This document shows positions 7,697-17,129 of a DNA stretch of 64,000 bases, piece after piece. Origin of the DNA: Actinophytocola xanthii. GTDB lineage: Bacteria; Actinomycetota; Actinomycetes; Mycobacteriales; Pseudonocardiaceae. The stretch is from positions 171,017-235,016 of the forward strand of contig NZ_MSIE01000008.1 in NCBI RefSeq assembly GCF_001921205.1. Reading direction: 5' to 3'. Under the pieces are notes generated by a model that was not told the DNA's origin, did not search any database, and saw only the letters and a list, made by a program, of their open reading frames with translations. Every line of letters begins with the position of its first letter. Position 1 is the first letter of the stretch. Made by a program: the position numbers and the translations under genes.

Positions 7697-8542
7697 ATGA
7701 TCCTCGTTACCGGTGCCAGCGGTCCGCTCGGTCGCCTCGTCGTCGTTGGGTTGCCCACGGACCAGGTCATCGCCGGCGCCCGTAGGCCGCAGGCGGTCGC
7801 CGACCTCGGCGTCCAGGTGCGCGAGCTCGACTACGACCGCGCGGAGACCATCGACCTGGACGGGGTGGACACGCTGCTGCTGATCTCGGGCAACGCGATC
7901 GGCCGGCGCGTCGAGCAGCATGGTGCGGTCGTCGACGCCGCGAAGCGGGCCGGGGTGGGGCACATCGTCTACACCAGCGCCCCGCACGCCGACGCCACCG
8001 AGCTCGTCGTCGCGCCGGAGCACCGGGCGACCGAGGAGATCATCCGGGCCAGCGGCATTCCGTTCACTTTCCTGCGCAACGGCTGGTACCACGAGAACTA
8101 CACCGAGACGATCGCCCGTGCCGCGGAGACCGGCGAGATCGTCGGCAGCGCGGGCGACGGGCGGGTCGCGAGCGCGGCCAGGGCGGACTTCGCGGCCGCG
8201 GCGGTCGCCGTGCTCACCGCGAACGGTCGCTACGAGAACGCCGTCCTCGAGCTGACCGGCGACCGCGCCTGGAGCCTCCCCGAGCTGGCGGCCGAGATCG
8301 CCGAGGTGACCGGGCGGCCGGTGGAGTACCGAGACCTCACCCCGGACGAGCACCGTGCCCACCTCGAGGCGACGGGCACCCCCGCCGAGGTCGCCGGCTT
8401 CGTCGTCGCGCTCGAGCAGAACATCGCCGCCGGCCTGCTCGCGCACACGCCGGGCGAGCTGCGCGAGCTGATCGGCCGGCCCACGACGCCGCTCCGGGCG
8501 GCGGTCGCCGAGGCGCTGGCCGGGGTGCCTGCTGGTCGGTAG
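7697..8542 (+). CDS. NmrA-like NAD(P)H:quinone oxidoreductase
   Basis: 281 aa of the atypical SDR class. It has an N-terminal nucleotide-binding motif VTGASGPLG, and lacks the classical Tyr-x3-Lys pair of catalytic SDRs. The FLRNGWYHENY segment is typical of QorB/NmrA-like quinone reductases. It should reduce quinones with NAD(P)H, protecting against quinone and thiol stress. AGGAG lies 8 nt before the ATG. It is divergent from the HxlR regulator and likely repressed by it. Confidence 0.85.
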   Translation: MILVTGASGPLGRLVVVGLPTDQVIAGARRPQAVADLGVQVRELDYDRAETIDLDGVDTLLLISGNAIGRRVEQHGAVVDAAKRAGVGHIVYTSAPHADATELVVAPEHRATEEIIRASGIPFTFLRNGWYHENYTETIARAAETGEIVGSAGDGRVASAARADFAAAAVAVLTANGRYENAVLELTGDRAWSLPELAAEIAEVTGRPVEYRDLTPDEHRAHLEATGTPAEVAGFVVALEQNIAAGLLAHTPGELRELIGRPTTPLRAAVAEALAGVPAGR

Positions 8543-8565
8543 CCGCACGTGTCCGGCAGGGTGAG

Positions 8566-11376
8566 GTGGTGGATCTCGCGGGACTGGAACGCCGGCTGAC
8601 CGAGACGGTCTCCGGCCGGGTCGCCTTCGACGCCGGTACCAGGGCGCTCTACACGGTGGACGCCTCCAACTACCGCAAGGTGCCGCTCGGCGTGGTGCTG
8701 CCGGACACCGAGCAGGACGCGGTGGCCGCGGTCGCCGCTGCCCGCGAGTTCGACGTGCCGCTGGTGCCCCGCGGCGGCGGCACGAGCCTGGCCGGCAACT
8801 CCTGCGGTACCGGTCTCGTGCTCGACCTCTCCCGTCTCGACCGGATCCACGGGATCGACCCGGCGGCGCGCACCGCCCGGGTCGGTCCCGGAGTCGTGCT
8901 CGACGACCTGCGGGCGGCGGCCGCCGAGTACGGCCTCACCTTCGGGCCGGACCCCTCCACGCACAGCCGCTGCACGCTCGGCGGGATGATCGGCAACAAC
9001 TCGTGCGGCGCGCACTCCGTGGCCTGGGGCACGACGCTGGACAACGTCGTGGAGCTGGACGTGGTGCGCTACGACGGCACCCGGCTCACCGTGGGGCGGG
9101 GGCACGAGGACAGCGAGGTGCACCGCGCGCTGCGGGCGCTCGCCGACGCGAACCTGGCCGTGCTGCGGACCGAGTTCGGCCGTCTCGGCCGGCAGGTCTC
9201 CGGCTACCCGTTGCACCAGCTGCTCCCCGAGAACGGCCGCGACCTCGCCAAGGCGTTGGTGGGTACGGAGGGGACGTGCGTCGTCGTGCTCGGCGCCACG
9301 GTCCGCCTCGTGCCGGTGCCGGCCACCCGCGTGCTGCTGGTGCTCGGCTTCTCCGACGACATCGCCGCCGCCGACGCGGTTCCGGCCGTGCTCCCGTACC
9401 AGCCGCTCACGGTGGAGAGCATGGACGAGCGGATCGTCGCCCTGCGCGCGAGCCGCAACCCCGTGCCGCCGCCGGAGCTGCCGCCGGGCGGTGCCTGGCT
9501 GTTCGTCGAGGTGGGCGGGGACGACGTGACCGCGGCCACCACCGCGGCGAGCCGGATCGCGAACGAGCTCGGTGTGCCGCACGCGGTTCGCGCCGACCCG
9601 GCGGTGCAGCGCGAGCTGTGGCGGCTGCGCGAGGAGGGAGCCGGGATCTCCACGCGCATGGCGGACGGCTCCGAGGCCTGGCCCGGCTGGGAGGACACGG
9701 CCGTGCCGCCCGAGAACCTCGGGGCCTACCTGCGGGATCTGCGCGAGCTGTTGGACCGGCACGGCCTGCGCGGCCTCACCTACGGCCACTTCGGCGAGGG
9801 CTGCATCCACGTCCGGATCGACTGGGACCTGGTGCGGCCGGAGGGGGTGGCCGCCTACCGCCGGTTCGTCGAGGAGGGGGCGGACCTGGTGGCCCGCCAC
9901 GGCGGCTCCCTGTCCGGCGAGCACGGGGACGGCCAGGTGCGGGCGGAACTGTTGTCGCGCATGTACTCCCCGGCCGCGATCGAGCTGTTCGAACGGTTCA
10001 AGGCGATCTGGGACCCGGCCGACCGGATGAACCCCGGGGCGGTGGTCCGCCCGTACCGGGTCGACGAGAACCTGCGCTTCGCCGCGTTGCCGTCGCTGCC
10101 GGTGCGGACCGCGTTCAGCTACCCGCACGACGGCGGCGACTTCGTCAGGGCCGCGCGGCGTTGTGTCGGCGTTGCCAAGTGCCGCAACCATTCCGGCTCG
10201 GTCATGTGCCCGAGCTTCCAGGTGACCGGCGAGGAGCGCCACTCCACCCGCGGCCGGGCCAGGATGCTGTACGAGATGCTCGCCGGTGAGGTCGTCACCG
10301 ACGGTTGGCGCTCGGAGGAAGTGCGAGACGCACTTGACCTCTGCTTGTCCTGCAAGGGATGCGCCAGCGACTGTCCGGTCAATGTGGACATGGCGACGTA
10401 CAAGGCCGAGTTCCTGTACCACCACTACCGGCGGCGGCGCCGCCCCGCGGCCCACTACTCGATGGGCTGGCTGCCGCTCTGGTTGCGCCTGGCGTCCCGG
10501 TTTCCCCGCGCGGCCAACTCGGCCATGTCCGCACCCGCCGTTTCCGCTGTGCTCAAACGGATCGGCGGGATCGCCCGGGAGCGGTCGCTGCCCGCGGTCG
10601 CCTCCGCGCCATTCACCCGTCGCCACCGCCGTTCGTCGGCGGCCGGGGGACGACGTGTGCTGCTCTGGCCGGACACCTTCACGAACTTCTTCACCCCCGA
10701 GGTCGGCCTCGCCGCGGTCCGGGTCCTCCGCGCGGCCGGTTTCGATCCCGTGCTGCCAGGGGGTTCGGTGTGCTGCGGGCTCACCTGGGTCTCGACCGGA
10801 CAGTTGGACGTCGCCCGGCGCGTGATGCGCCGAACGCTGCGGGTGCTGGAGCCGGAGCTCGTCGCGGGAACACCGATCGTCGCGGTCGAACCGAGCTGCC
10901 TGTCCGCCCTGCGCGGCGAGGTCCCCGAGCTGACCGCCGACCCGCGGGCCACCCGGCTGGCCGAGCGCAGCCACACCCTCGCCGGGTTCCTGGCGGCTCA
11001 TGCCCCACAGTGGACACCACCGATGATCGACCGCTCGGCCGTCGTCCAGGTCCACTGTCACCAGCACGCCACGCTTGGCTTCGACGCCGAGACCCGCCTG
11101 CTGGCCAGGGCCGGCGTCCGGGTGGAACCGCTGCCGGCCGGCTGCTGCGGCCTGGCCGGGAACTTCGGCTTCGAGCGCGAGCACTACGAGATCTCCCTGG
11201 CCTTGGCCGAACGCGCGTTGCTCCCCGCGGTCCGGTCGGCCTCGCCGGACACCCTGGTCCTCGCCGACGGCTTCAGCTGCCGCATCCAGGTGGCGCAGGG
11301 CGCCGGGCGCACGCCGGCCCACCTCGCGGAGGTTCTCGCCGAGCGGCTCAGCCCGCCCCCGGCAGGCGAACGGTGA
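8566..11376 (+). CDS. FAD-linked oxidase / Fe-S dehydrogenase (D-2-hydroxyacid type, YdiJ-like)
   Basis: 936 aa, GTG start. Residues 35-220 are an FAD-binding PCMH domain (VPRGGGTSLAGN). Residues 250-500 are the FAD-linked oxidase C-terminal domain (GHFGEGCIHVRID). A ferredoxin-like cluster site LSCKGCASDCPVN is near residue 593, and two CCG-domain motifs follow (SVCCGLTW near 734, GCCGLAGNFGFE near 860). This order matches YdiJ-type D-2-hydroxyglutarate or D-lactate dehydrogenases, which oxidise D-2-hydroxyacids and pass electrons to the respiratory chain. It follows the quinone reductase by 23 nt. Its last 29 nt overlap the convergent kinase gene. The exact substrate cannot be read from sequence. 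Confidence 0.88.
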   Translation: MVDLAGLERRLTETVSGRVAFDAGTRALYTVDASNYRKVPLGVVLPDTEQDAVAAVAAAREFDVPLVPRGGGTSLAGNSCGTGLVLDLSRLDRIHGIDPAARTARVGPGVVLDDLRAAAAEYGLTFGPDPSTHSRCTLGGMIGNNSCGAHSVAWGTTLDNVVELDVVRYDGTRLTVGRGHEDSEVHRALRALADANLAVLRTEFGRLGRQVSGYPLHQLLPENGRDLAKALVGTEGTCVVVLGATVRLVPVPATRVLLVLGFSDDIAAADAVPAVLPYQPLTVESMDERIVALRASRNPVPPPELPPGGAWLFVEVGGDDVTAATTAASRIANELGVPHAVRADPAVQRELWRLREEGAGISTRMADGSEAWPGWEDTAVPPENLGAYLRDLRELLDRHGLRGLTYGHFGEGCIHVRIDWDLVRPEGVAAYRRFVEEGADLVARHGGSLSGEHGDGQVRAELLSRMYSPAAIELFERFKAIWDPADRMNPGAVVRPYRVDENLRFAALPSLPVRTAFSYPHDGGDFVRAARRCVGVAKCRNHSGSVMCPSFQVTGEERHSTRGRARMLYEMLAGEVVTDGWRSEEVRDALDLCLSCKGCASDCPVNVDMATYKAEFLYHHYRRRRRPAAHYSMGWLPLWLRLASRFPRAANSAMSAPAVSAVLKRIGGIARERSLPAVASAPFTRRHRRSSAAGGRRVLLWPDTFTNFFTPEVGLAAVRVLRAAGFDPVLPGGSVCCGLTWVSTGQLDVARRVMRRTLRVLEPELVAGTPIVAVEPSCLSALRGEVPELTADPRATRLAERSHTLAGFLAAHAPQWTPPMIDRSAVVQVHCHQHATLGFDAETRLLARAGVRVEPLPAGCCGLAGNFGFEREHYEISLALAERALLPAVRSASPDTLVLADGFSCRIQVAQGAGRTPAHLAEVLAERLSPPPAGER

Positions 11377-12709
11377 ACCGCGCGCCGCCCTCCTCGGCGG
11401 GGCCGGCCTCGATCGTGCCACCGAGCCGGGTTACCAGGCCGTGCACCAACGCCAGCCCGATCCCGGTTCCGCCCGGCCGGGTGGCGGAGTACCGCGCGTG
11501 CAGCACGCCCCGCTCGAACGCCGAGCGGTAGTCCTGCTCCGAGAGTCCCGGCCCGCCGTCGCGGACCTCGAGCACCGCCGTCCCCCGCTCGACCCGCAGC
11601 GCCAGCACCAGGGGTGCTCCGGGCGGGGTCACCCGCAGCGCGTTCTCCGCCAGGCCGTCCACCACCTGCCGCACCCGCCGCGGGTCCGTGCGCACCGGCA
11701 CCGGGTGCGCCGGCGTGTCCGCGGAGAACTCCACCCCTGCCGCCGCGCACCGGGTCCGCCACACCGCCGCGGACTCGGCCGCCAGCGCGGTCAGGTCGAC
11801 CTCGGCCAGGTCCAGCCGGAAGTCGTCCGCGCCCAGCCTGGCCAGGTCCAGCAGGTCGGATACCAGCCGGTCCAGCCGTGCGGCCTCCCGCCCGATGACG
11901 CGGCCGACCTCCGGCACCTCGTCGCCGGCCACCACGCCGTCGGCCAGGGACTCGGCGAAGCCGCTGACCGCGGTGAGCGGGGTGCGCAGCTCGTGCGACA
12001 CCGACAGCAGGAACTCCCGCTGCCTGGCCTCGCTGTGTTCGAGCGCGTCGGCCAGCTCGTTGATCGACTCTCCGACCGCCACCAGCTCCAGCGGCCCCTC
12101 CGGTGGCACCCGGAGGTCCCGCCGCCCCGAACGCATGGCCGCGGCCACCGCCGCCGTGCGGCGCAGTGGCCGGCTCAGCCGCCGCGCCAGCAGCCAGCCC
12201 GCCGCCGCGGCCACCAGGAGGCCGACGCCCAGCGCGAACACGACGTTGCCGACCAGTCGCCGGCCGATGCCCTGTGCCGTCTCGACCCGGCGGACCAGCG
12301 CGATGGAGGTCTGGGCGTCCACCGCTCGCCCCTCCACGAGCAGCGTCTCCCAGCCCACAACGGTGCTCGCCGAGACCGGTCGGCGCGGTGTCGCCCGCTC
12401 GATACCGGCCTGCCGGGCGGCCAGTACGGCGACGCGGTCGGTGCCGGTGACCGCGCCCGTCGCGCCCCGGCGGGCCACCTCGACGCCCTGCCCGCGCAGC
12501 GTCTGGGTGATCCGCAGGGCACCCAGCCTGGACCGGGCCAGCTGGGTGGCCACCACGTCCGCCTGGTCGGCCAGCGTCTGGCGGGTCAGGTCCCGCGACG
12601 TCGTCGCCACCAGGCGCACCGCGACGATCGCGGCGACGAGGGCCATCACGCCGGCCACCGCCAGGCACACCGCTGTGGTGCGCACCGCCAGCGACGTGGG
12701 CCGGTTCAT
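11348..12709 (-). CDS. Membrane sensor histidine kinase (two-component)
   Basis: 453 aa. Transmembrane helices lie at about 8-34 and 154-174 and enclose a 120-residue extracytoplasmic sensor with no recognisable fold. A HAMP linker (175-226) is followed by a HisKA domain with phospho-acceptor His239 in SVSHELRTPL and a HATPase with PGGTGIGLALV. Its start overlaps the response-regulator stop as ATGA, so the pair is translationally coupled. The 3' end overlaps the dehydrogenase gene tail to tail. Signal unknown. Confidence 0.9.
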   Translation of the reverse strand: MNRPTSLAVRTTAVCLAVAGVMALVAAIVAVRLVATTSRDLTRQTLADQADVVATQLARSRLGALRITQTLRGQGVEVARRGATGAVTGTDRVAVLAARQAGIERATPRRPVSASTVVGWETLLVEGRAVDAQTSIALVRRVETAQGIGRRLVGNVVFALGVGLLVAAAAGWLLARRLSRPLRRTAAVAAAMRSGRRDLRVPPEGPLELVAVGESINELADALEHSEARQREFLLSVSHELRTPLTAVSGFAESLADGVVAGDEVPEVGRVIGREAARLDRLVSDLLDLARLGADDFRLDLAEVDLTALAAESAAVWRTRCAAAGVEFSADTPAHPVPVRTDPRRVRQVVDGLAENALRVTPPGAPLVLALRVERGTAVLEVRDGGPGLSEQDYRSAFERGVLHARYSATRPGGTGIGLALVHGLVTRLGGTIEAGPAEEGGARFTVRLPGAG

Positions 12710-13383
12710 GGCGGGTCGGCGGAGTACCCGACGCCGCGGACCGTGCGGATCGGGCTGCTGTCCCCGAGCTTCGCCCGCAGCTGGGCGATGTGCACGTCGA
12801 CCGTGCGGGTACCAGCGTTGGCCGCGTAACCCCAGACGAGGCTCAGCAGCTGCGCCCGGTCCAGCACCTGGCGGGGCCGGCGCATGAGCTGGGTGAGCAG
12901 CTCGAACTCGGTGGCGGTGAGCGAGACCTCCCGACCCGCGGCCCACACCCGGCGCTGCCCGGTGTCCAGGCGGGTGCCGCCCACCTCGAGCACCTCCTGC
13001 GGCAGGCCGCGGGCCCGGCGCAGCACGGTCGCCACCCTGGCGACCAGCTCGCGGGGGCTGAACGGCTTGGTCACGTAGTCGTCGGCACCCAGCTCGAGGC
13101 CGAGTACCCGGTCGACCTCGTCGTCACGTGCGGTGACGAACAGCACGGGCGTCCAGTCGCCGGAGGCGCGCAGGGCCCGGCACACCTCGATGCCGTCGGC
13201 ACCCGGCAGCCCGACGTCCAGGACGACGGCCGCCGGCCGCAGCCGCCGCACCTCGGTGAGCGCGATCCGGCCGTCGGTGACCACGTGCACGTCGAACCCG
13301 TCCCGGCGCAGGTACCGGCCGACCAGGTCGGCGATCGCCGCGTCGTCCTCGACGACCAGCACCAGCCCGCGCTCGTCGGCCAC
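12706..13383 (-). CDS. OmpR-family response regulator
   Basis: 225 aa. The receiver domain has acidic residues VEDDAA and phospho-acceptor Asp56 in VVLDVGLPGADG, plus the conserved Thr (VTARD) and Lys (VTKPFS). The C-terminal winged helix is of the OmpR type (LSLVWGYAANAGTRTVDVHI, RTVRGVGYSAD). It is the first gene of the kinase operon and the obvious partner of the kinase at 11348-12709. Likely a transcriptional activator or repressor of unknown targets. Confidence 0.92.
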   Translation of the reverse strand: MADERGLVLVVEDDAAIADLVGRYLRRDGFDVHVVTDGRIALTEVRRLRPAAVVLDVGLPGADGIEVCRALRASGDWTPVLFVTARDDEVDRVLGLELGADDYVTKPFSPRELVARVATVLRRARGLPQEVLEVGGTRLDTGQRRVWAAGREVSLTATEFELLTQLMRRPRQVLDRAQLLSLVWGYAANAGTRTVDVHIAQLRAKLGDSSPIRTVRGVGYSADPP

Positions 13384-13405
13384 GGCCGCACTCTTCCGCG
13401 GACAG

Positions 13406-13882
13406 CTACAGGCCGAGCCGGCTCAGCAGCCGCTGCTCGAGCTCGTCCAGCTCGGTGCTCGCCGCCCGGTGCACCGCGCGGCGGCGCGAGCTCGGCATCC
13501 GCTCCGCCGCCCGCACCGCGGCGGCGAGCTGCTCGAGCGTGGTCTCGGACCGCCGGGCGAACGTGCGGTCGTCCTCGGTCGCTCCCGGCCGGTCCCGCAG
13601 CTCGGCGAGCGCACGAGCGGCGCCGGTGAGCCTGGCGTGCAGCGCGCCGCCCTTGCCGGAGAACTGGGCGATCTCCTCGACCGGCACACCCAGCCGCCGC
13701 GCCTTCGCCCGGTCCATCCGGTCCCGCGCCTCGCTGAACACCCGCAGCGCGACGGGCGCCAGCGCCGGGATCACGGCCGGTGCGACGACCTTGGCCACGC
13801 CGAGCATGTTCTTGGCCTTCTTCGGCGTGAACCGCGGCGCGCCCGGGATCGGCTCGGCGGCGATGCGCTTTCTGCGTGCCAT
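13406..13882 (-). CDS. DUF6474-like hypothetical protein
   Basis: 158 aa, ATG at 13882. It opens with a very basic segment (MARRKRIAAE, FTPKKAKNM). A short hydrophobic stretch follows (VVAPAVIPALAPVALRV), which may be a single membrane span, then a helical, charged C-terminus rich in Arg and Glu. It resembles a conserved actinobacterial family without known function. It lies 22 nt upstream of the two-component genes on the same strand, and divergent from the nuclease gene. Confidence 0.7.
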   Translation of the reverse strand: MARRKRIAAEPIPGAPRFTPKKAKNMLGVAKVVAPAVIPALAPVALRVFSEARDRMDRAKARRLGVPVEEIAQFSGKGGALHARLTGAARALAELRDRPGATEDDRTFARRSETTLEQLAAAVRAAERMPSSRRRAVHRAASTELDELEQRLLSRLGL

Positions 13883-13967
13883 GGCAGTAGAACCTACTGG
13901 GTGGCCGGGACCGTGCACCCCGGCTACCTGCCGCGTTCTGTCGGTGCAGCGGCCTAAACTGCGTAAC

Positions 13968-15590
13968 GTGACATCTTCGGTGCTGCTCGACGCTGGCGTC
14001 GTGAACCGCTGCAGGCGTCGGGTGCACCTCGAGCACGACCCGGCGATGGGTGATGTGGTCACCGCACCGCCCGACCCGACGGCCGAGCAGCGCAAGGCCG
14101 ACGCCGCGGCGCACCGCCGCGCGGTCGCCGACGAGATCGCGGCGCTGGTCGGCGGGGGGTGGACGGAGATCGGCCGGGGCGTCGACCGCGAGCAGGCAAC
14201 GCTCGAGGCGATGGCCGCCCGAGCCCGGTTCATCTGGTCCGCCCAGCTCCCGCGCGACCCGGTCGGGAACCGCCGAGGCCACGTCGACCTGCTGGTCGCC
14301 ACGGAGAGTGGTTACGTGCCGGTGCTGGTCGTTCGGCACAAGGTGAGCGACCCGGGGGTGGGTGCCCAGACCGCACCGCTGGCCACACCGCTGCCCTCGG
14401 CCAGGCGCCCCGACCCGGTCCGGCGGGTGCGCCCCCAACCCCGTGACCAACTGCGCCTCGCCCACGCCTACCGGCTGCTCGAGGCCTGTGGCCAGGCCGA
14501 CGGCTCGGCGATGGGCGGCGTCATCGGGCTCGACGGCGAGGTGGTGGTCTGGCACGACCTGCGGGCGCCGACCTGGCCCGGCGGACGCGGCGCGCTCGAC
14601 GAGTACGACGCGCGCTTCGCCGACCGCGTGGCGGTCGCCACCGCCGCGGCCACCGGCGGCGAGCCGCTGGCCGCCCCGTCCCGGATCGTCGAGTGCCGCA
14701 CCTGCCCGTGGTGGCCGGTCTGCCGCCAGGAGCTCGAGCAGGCCAGGGACGTGAGCCTGGTGATCCGCGGCGAGGAGGCCGCCGCCCTGCGTGCCGCCGG
14801 CATCCGGACCGTCGACGACCTGGCCGTCGTCGACCCGCGGGACGGGGCGCTGCCGGTCACCGGCATGCCGCTCACCGACGCGGTCGGCCTGGCCAAGGCG
14901 TGGTTGGCGAACCTCACCGTGGTCCGCCGCGTGCCGCAGGTCGTGGTCCCCCGCGCCGACGTCGAGGTCGACGTCGACATGGAGAGCTTCGGCGACTCCG
15001 GGGCCTATCTGTGGGGTGTCTGGCTCTCCGGTGCCGACGTGGGGGAGGCCCAGGGCTACCGGGCGTTCGCCACCTGGGAGCCGCTGCCCACCGACGACGA
15101 GGCACGCTCGTTCGCCGAGTTCTGGCAGTGGCTGATGATGATCCGCCTGCGTGCCCGTGCCCGTGGGCTGACCTTCCGGGCCTACTGCTACAACGAGCTG
15201 GCCGAGAACAGGTGGCTGCTCGCCTCGGCCAAGCGCTTCGCCGGCAAACCCGGCATCCCGACCAGCGAGCAGGTGCACGCGTTCATCACGTCCGACTCCT
15301 GGTTCGACCTGTTCGGCAGCGTGCGCGACCACTTCCTGTGCTCCCGGGGGAAGGGCCTCAAGACCATCGCCCCCGCCGCCGGCTTCACCTGGCGCGACGC
15401 GGAGGCCAGCGGTGAGAACTCCATGCGCTGGTACCGCTCCGCCGTCGGCCTCGACGGCACCGCCCCGGACCCGGGGCAGCGCCGCCGCCTCCTCGAGTAC
15501 AACGAGGACGACGTGCACGCCACCCTCACCCTCCGCCGGTGGATGTCCTCACCGCGGATCCAGGAGATCCCCTACGTGGGAGACCTGTAG
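13968..15590 (+). CDS. TM0106-family RecB-like nuclease
   Basis: 540 aa from a GTG at 13968. The N-terminal part carries a PD-(D/E)XK-like RecB core (GHVDLLV, then VLVVRHK). A cysteine-rich motif CRTCPWWPVC sits near residue 243. The C-terminal half looks like an RNase H-fold 3'-5' exonuclease (DVDMESFGD, then YNEDDVHAT). This order is characteristic of the TM0106 family of predicted RecB nucleases, sometimes with an iron-sulphur cluster. Role is probably DNA or RNA processing; none has been firmly established for the family. Confidence 0.82.
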   Translation: MTSSVLLDAGVVNRCRRRVHLEHDPAMGDVVTAPPDPTAEQRKADAAAHRRAVADEIAALVGGGWTEIGRGVDREQATLEAMAARARFIWSAQLPRDPVGNRRGHVDLLVATESGYVPVLVVRHKVSDPGVGAQTAPLATPLPSARRPDPVRRVRPQPRDQLRLAHAYRLLEACGQADGSAMGGVIGLDGEVVVWHDLRAPTWPGGRGALDEYDARFADRVAVATAAATGGEPLAAPSRIVECRTCPWWPVCRQELEQARDVSLVIRGEEAAALRAAGIRTVDDLAVVDPRDGALPVTGMPLTDAVGLAKAWLANLTVVRRVPQVVVPRADVEVDVDMESFGDSGAYLWGVWLSGADVGEAQGYRAFATWEPLPTDDEARSFAEFWQWLMMIRLRARARGLTFRAYCYNELAENRWLLASAKRFAGKPGIPTSEQVHAFITSDSWFDLFGSVRDHFLCSRGKGLKTIAPAAGFTWRDAEASGENSMRWYRSAVGLDGTAPDPGQRRRLLEYNEDDVHATLTLRRWMSSPRIQEIPYVGDL

Positions 15591-15610
15591 CGGGCCGATC
15601 GACGCCTCGG

Positions 15611-16369
15611 CTACCGGGGGCTCATCCGCAGGGCGCCGTCCATCCGGATGACCTCGCCGTTCAGGTAGTCGTGCTCGATGATCGCGATGGCCAGGCGGGC
15701 GAACTCCTCCGGCCCGCCGAGGCGCTTCGGGAAGGTCACACCCTCGGCGAGCGTGGCCCGGACCTCCTCGCTCACCTTCGCCAACATCGGGGTGTCCATG
15801 ATCCCCGGCGCGATGGTCATGACCCGGATTCCCGAGGAGGCCAGGTCCCGCGCGGCGGGCAGGGTCAGCCCCACGATCCCGCTCTTGGACGAGGCGTACG
15901 CGGCCTGCCCGATCTGGCCCTCGTACGCCGCGATGGAGGCGGTGTTGACCACGACGCCGCGCTGGCCGTGCTCGTCGGGTTCGGTCGCGGCCATGGCCTC
16001 CGCGGCCAGGGTGAGCACGGTGAACGTGCCGATCAGGTTGATTTCGACGATCTTCCGGTACAGACCGAGGTCGTGCCGGCCGGTGCGGGACAGGATCCGG
16101 GCAGCCGGACCAATGCCCGCGCAGTTCACCGCGACGCGCAGCGGCACGCCGGCGCTGGTGGCGGTGGCCACGGCGGCGGCGACCTGGTCGGCGTCGGTCA
16201 CGTCCGCCGCCACGTAGGTGATTCCCTCGACGGCAGGGGCCTGCTCGATCGCGGCCGGGAGGTCCAGGGCGAACACCGTCGCACCGGCCTCGGCCAGCGC
16301 CCGAGCCGTTGCTCCACCCAGGCCGGACGCACCGCCGGTCACCAACGCGGCGATCCCGTTGATCTGCAT
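15611..16369 (-). CDS. Short-chain dehydrogenase (3-hydroxyacyl-CoA dehydrogenase type 2-like)
   Basis: 252 aa. Cofactor motif TGGASGLGGAT at residues 11-21, NCAGIG in the middle, catalytic YASSKSG near residue 153. The segment VNTASIAAYEGQIGQ matches type 2 3-hydroxyacyl-CoA dehydrogenases (HSD10-like), which use NAD to oxidise short-chain 3-hydroxyacyl-CoA. I chose the ATG at 16369 because GAGAGAGGG lies 6 nt upstream. The ATG at 16375 touches that site and the one at 16396 lacks a site. It is convergent with the nuclease gene. Confidence 0.85.
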   Translation of the reverse strand: MQINGIAALVTGGASGLGGATARALAEAGATVFALDLPAAIEQAPAVEGITYVAADVTDADQVAAAVATATSAGVPLRVAVNCAGIGPAARILSRTGRHDLGLYRKIVEINLIGTFTVLTLAAEAMAATEPDEHGQRGVVVNTASIAAYEGQIGQAAYASSKSGIVGLTLPAARDLASSGIRVMTIAPGIMDTPMLAKVSEEVRATLAEGVTFPKRLGGPEEFARLAIAIIEHDYLNGEVIRMDGALRMSPR

Positions 16370-16414
16370 GCCCATCCCTCTCTCTCGGCCGACCACGCAG
16401 AGGTTAACGGTCGT

Positions 16415-16912
16415 TCAGCGCAGGTCATGGACCAGTAGGTCCATCAGCACGCCGTCATGCCAGCCGGAGCCGTCCGGGTTGCGCTCGTAGTCGCGCATGA
16501 TGCCGACGCGGCGGAAGCCGACCGCCTCGTAGCAGCGGATCGCGGCCTCGTTGTCGGCTGCCGGGTCGATCACGAGGCGGTGGTGTCCCCGGTCCCGCAG
16601 CAGGTGCCGGGCGACGGTGCGGACGGTGTCCCGTCCGATGCCCCGACCGTGCACCTCCGGGTCCAGGAAGATGTCGATCGCGGCGTGCCGGTAGTCCGGG
16701 TCGTTCTCCTCGCCGTACTGGACGAACCCGCGGACCGTGCCGGCCACCAGGACCGTGTAGCAGGTCACCTCGGTCTCGTCGAACGGCCACTGGGGGCCGA
16801 ACTCCCCCCACCGCGCGCGCACGGGCGGTGTCTCGCCGATCCGGCGGAGGTCGGAAACGTGCTCAGCGGTCACCGGGACGAGCGTGACCAGCTCACCGTG
16901 CAGAGGCTCCAC
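16415..16912 (-). CDS. GNAT N-acetyltransferase, AAC(6')-like
   Basis: 165 aa, GTG start. The acetyl-CoA-binding segment HGRGIGRDTVRTV (motif A) and the C-terminal NEAAIRCYEAVGFRRVG (motif B) are clear. The overall shape, including YGEENDPDYRHAAIDIF, resembles AAC(6')-Ib-like aminoglycoside acetyltransferases. Chromosomal relatives often have other or unknown substrates, so drug resistance is only a possibility. It lies 45 nt upstream of the SDR on the same strand. Confidence 0.8.
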   Translation of the reverse strand: MEPLHGELVTLVPVTAEHVSDLRRIGETPPVRARWGEFGPQWPFDETEVTCYTVLVAGTVRGFVQYGEENDPDYRHAAIDIFLDPEVHGRGIGRDTVRTVARHLLRDRGHHRLVIDPAADNEAAIRCYEAVGFRRVGIMRDYERNPDGSGWHDGVLMDLLVHDLR

Positions 16913-16921
16913 GCGGTCACG

Positions 16922-17032
16922 TTAGCCGTTGTCCTCCGGCCGACGCCCCGTGACGTGCAGCAGCACGACCAGGGCGAGTGCGGCGAGCAGAGCGAGCCCG
17001 ACGAACAGGCCGGCCGCGGCGAGTAGTTCCAT
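16922..17032 (-). CDS. 36-residue single-span membrane protein
   Basis: A short frame from ATG 17032 to TAA 16922. It encodes MELLAAAGLF, a hydrophobic run of about 25 residues to VVLLHV, and a charged tail TGRRPEDNG. The single membrane helix with positive charges after it suggests an N-out small membrane protein. The upstream ribosome site is weak. It sits 9 nt before the acetyltransferase start, as if co-transcribed. No family known. Confidence 0.4.
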   Translation of the reverse strand: MELLAAAGLFVGLALLAALALVVLLHVTGRRPEDNG

Positions 17033-17129
17033 AGGACAACTGTCGTCGTCCACCCCGTGCTCCCGCGTCCACCACCAGCGGGTATCTGGCCTCCGACCGG
17101 GGGATGACCGAGCGTGTCCGGGAGGGGTC

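Noticed and set aside
8230..11421. A 1063-codon open frame on the minus strand across the dehydrogenase gene
   Set aside because: Composition is typical of antisense frames (Arg/His/Gly/Pro). The plus strand encodes a complete FAD/Fe-S enzyme with all motifs.
16415..16912. Aminoglycoside resistance gene
   Set aside because: It resembles AAC(6') in shape only. Chromosomal GNAT proteins of this type often have other substrates, so resistance is not claimed.
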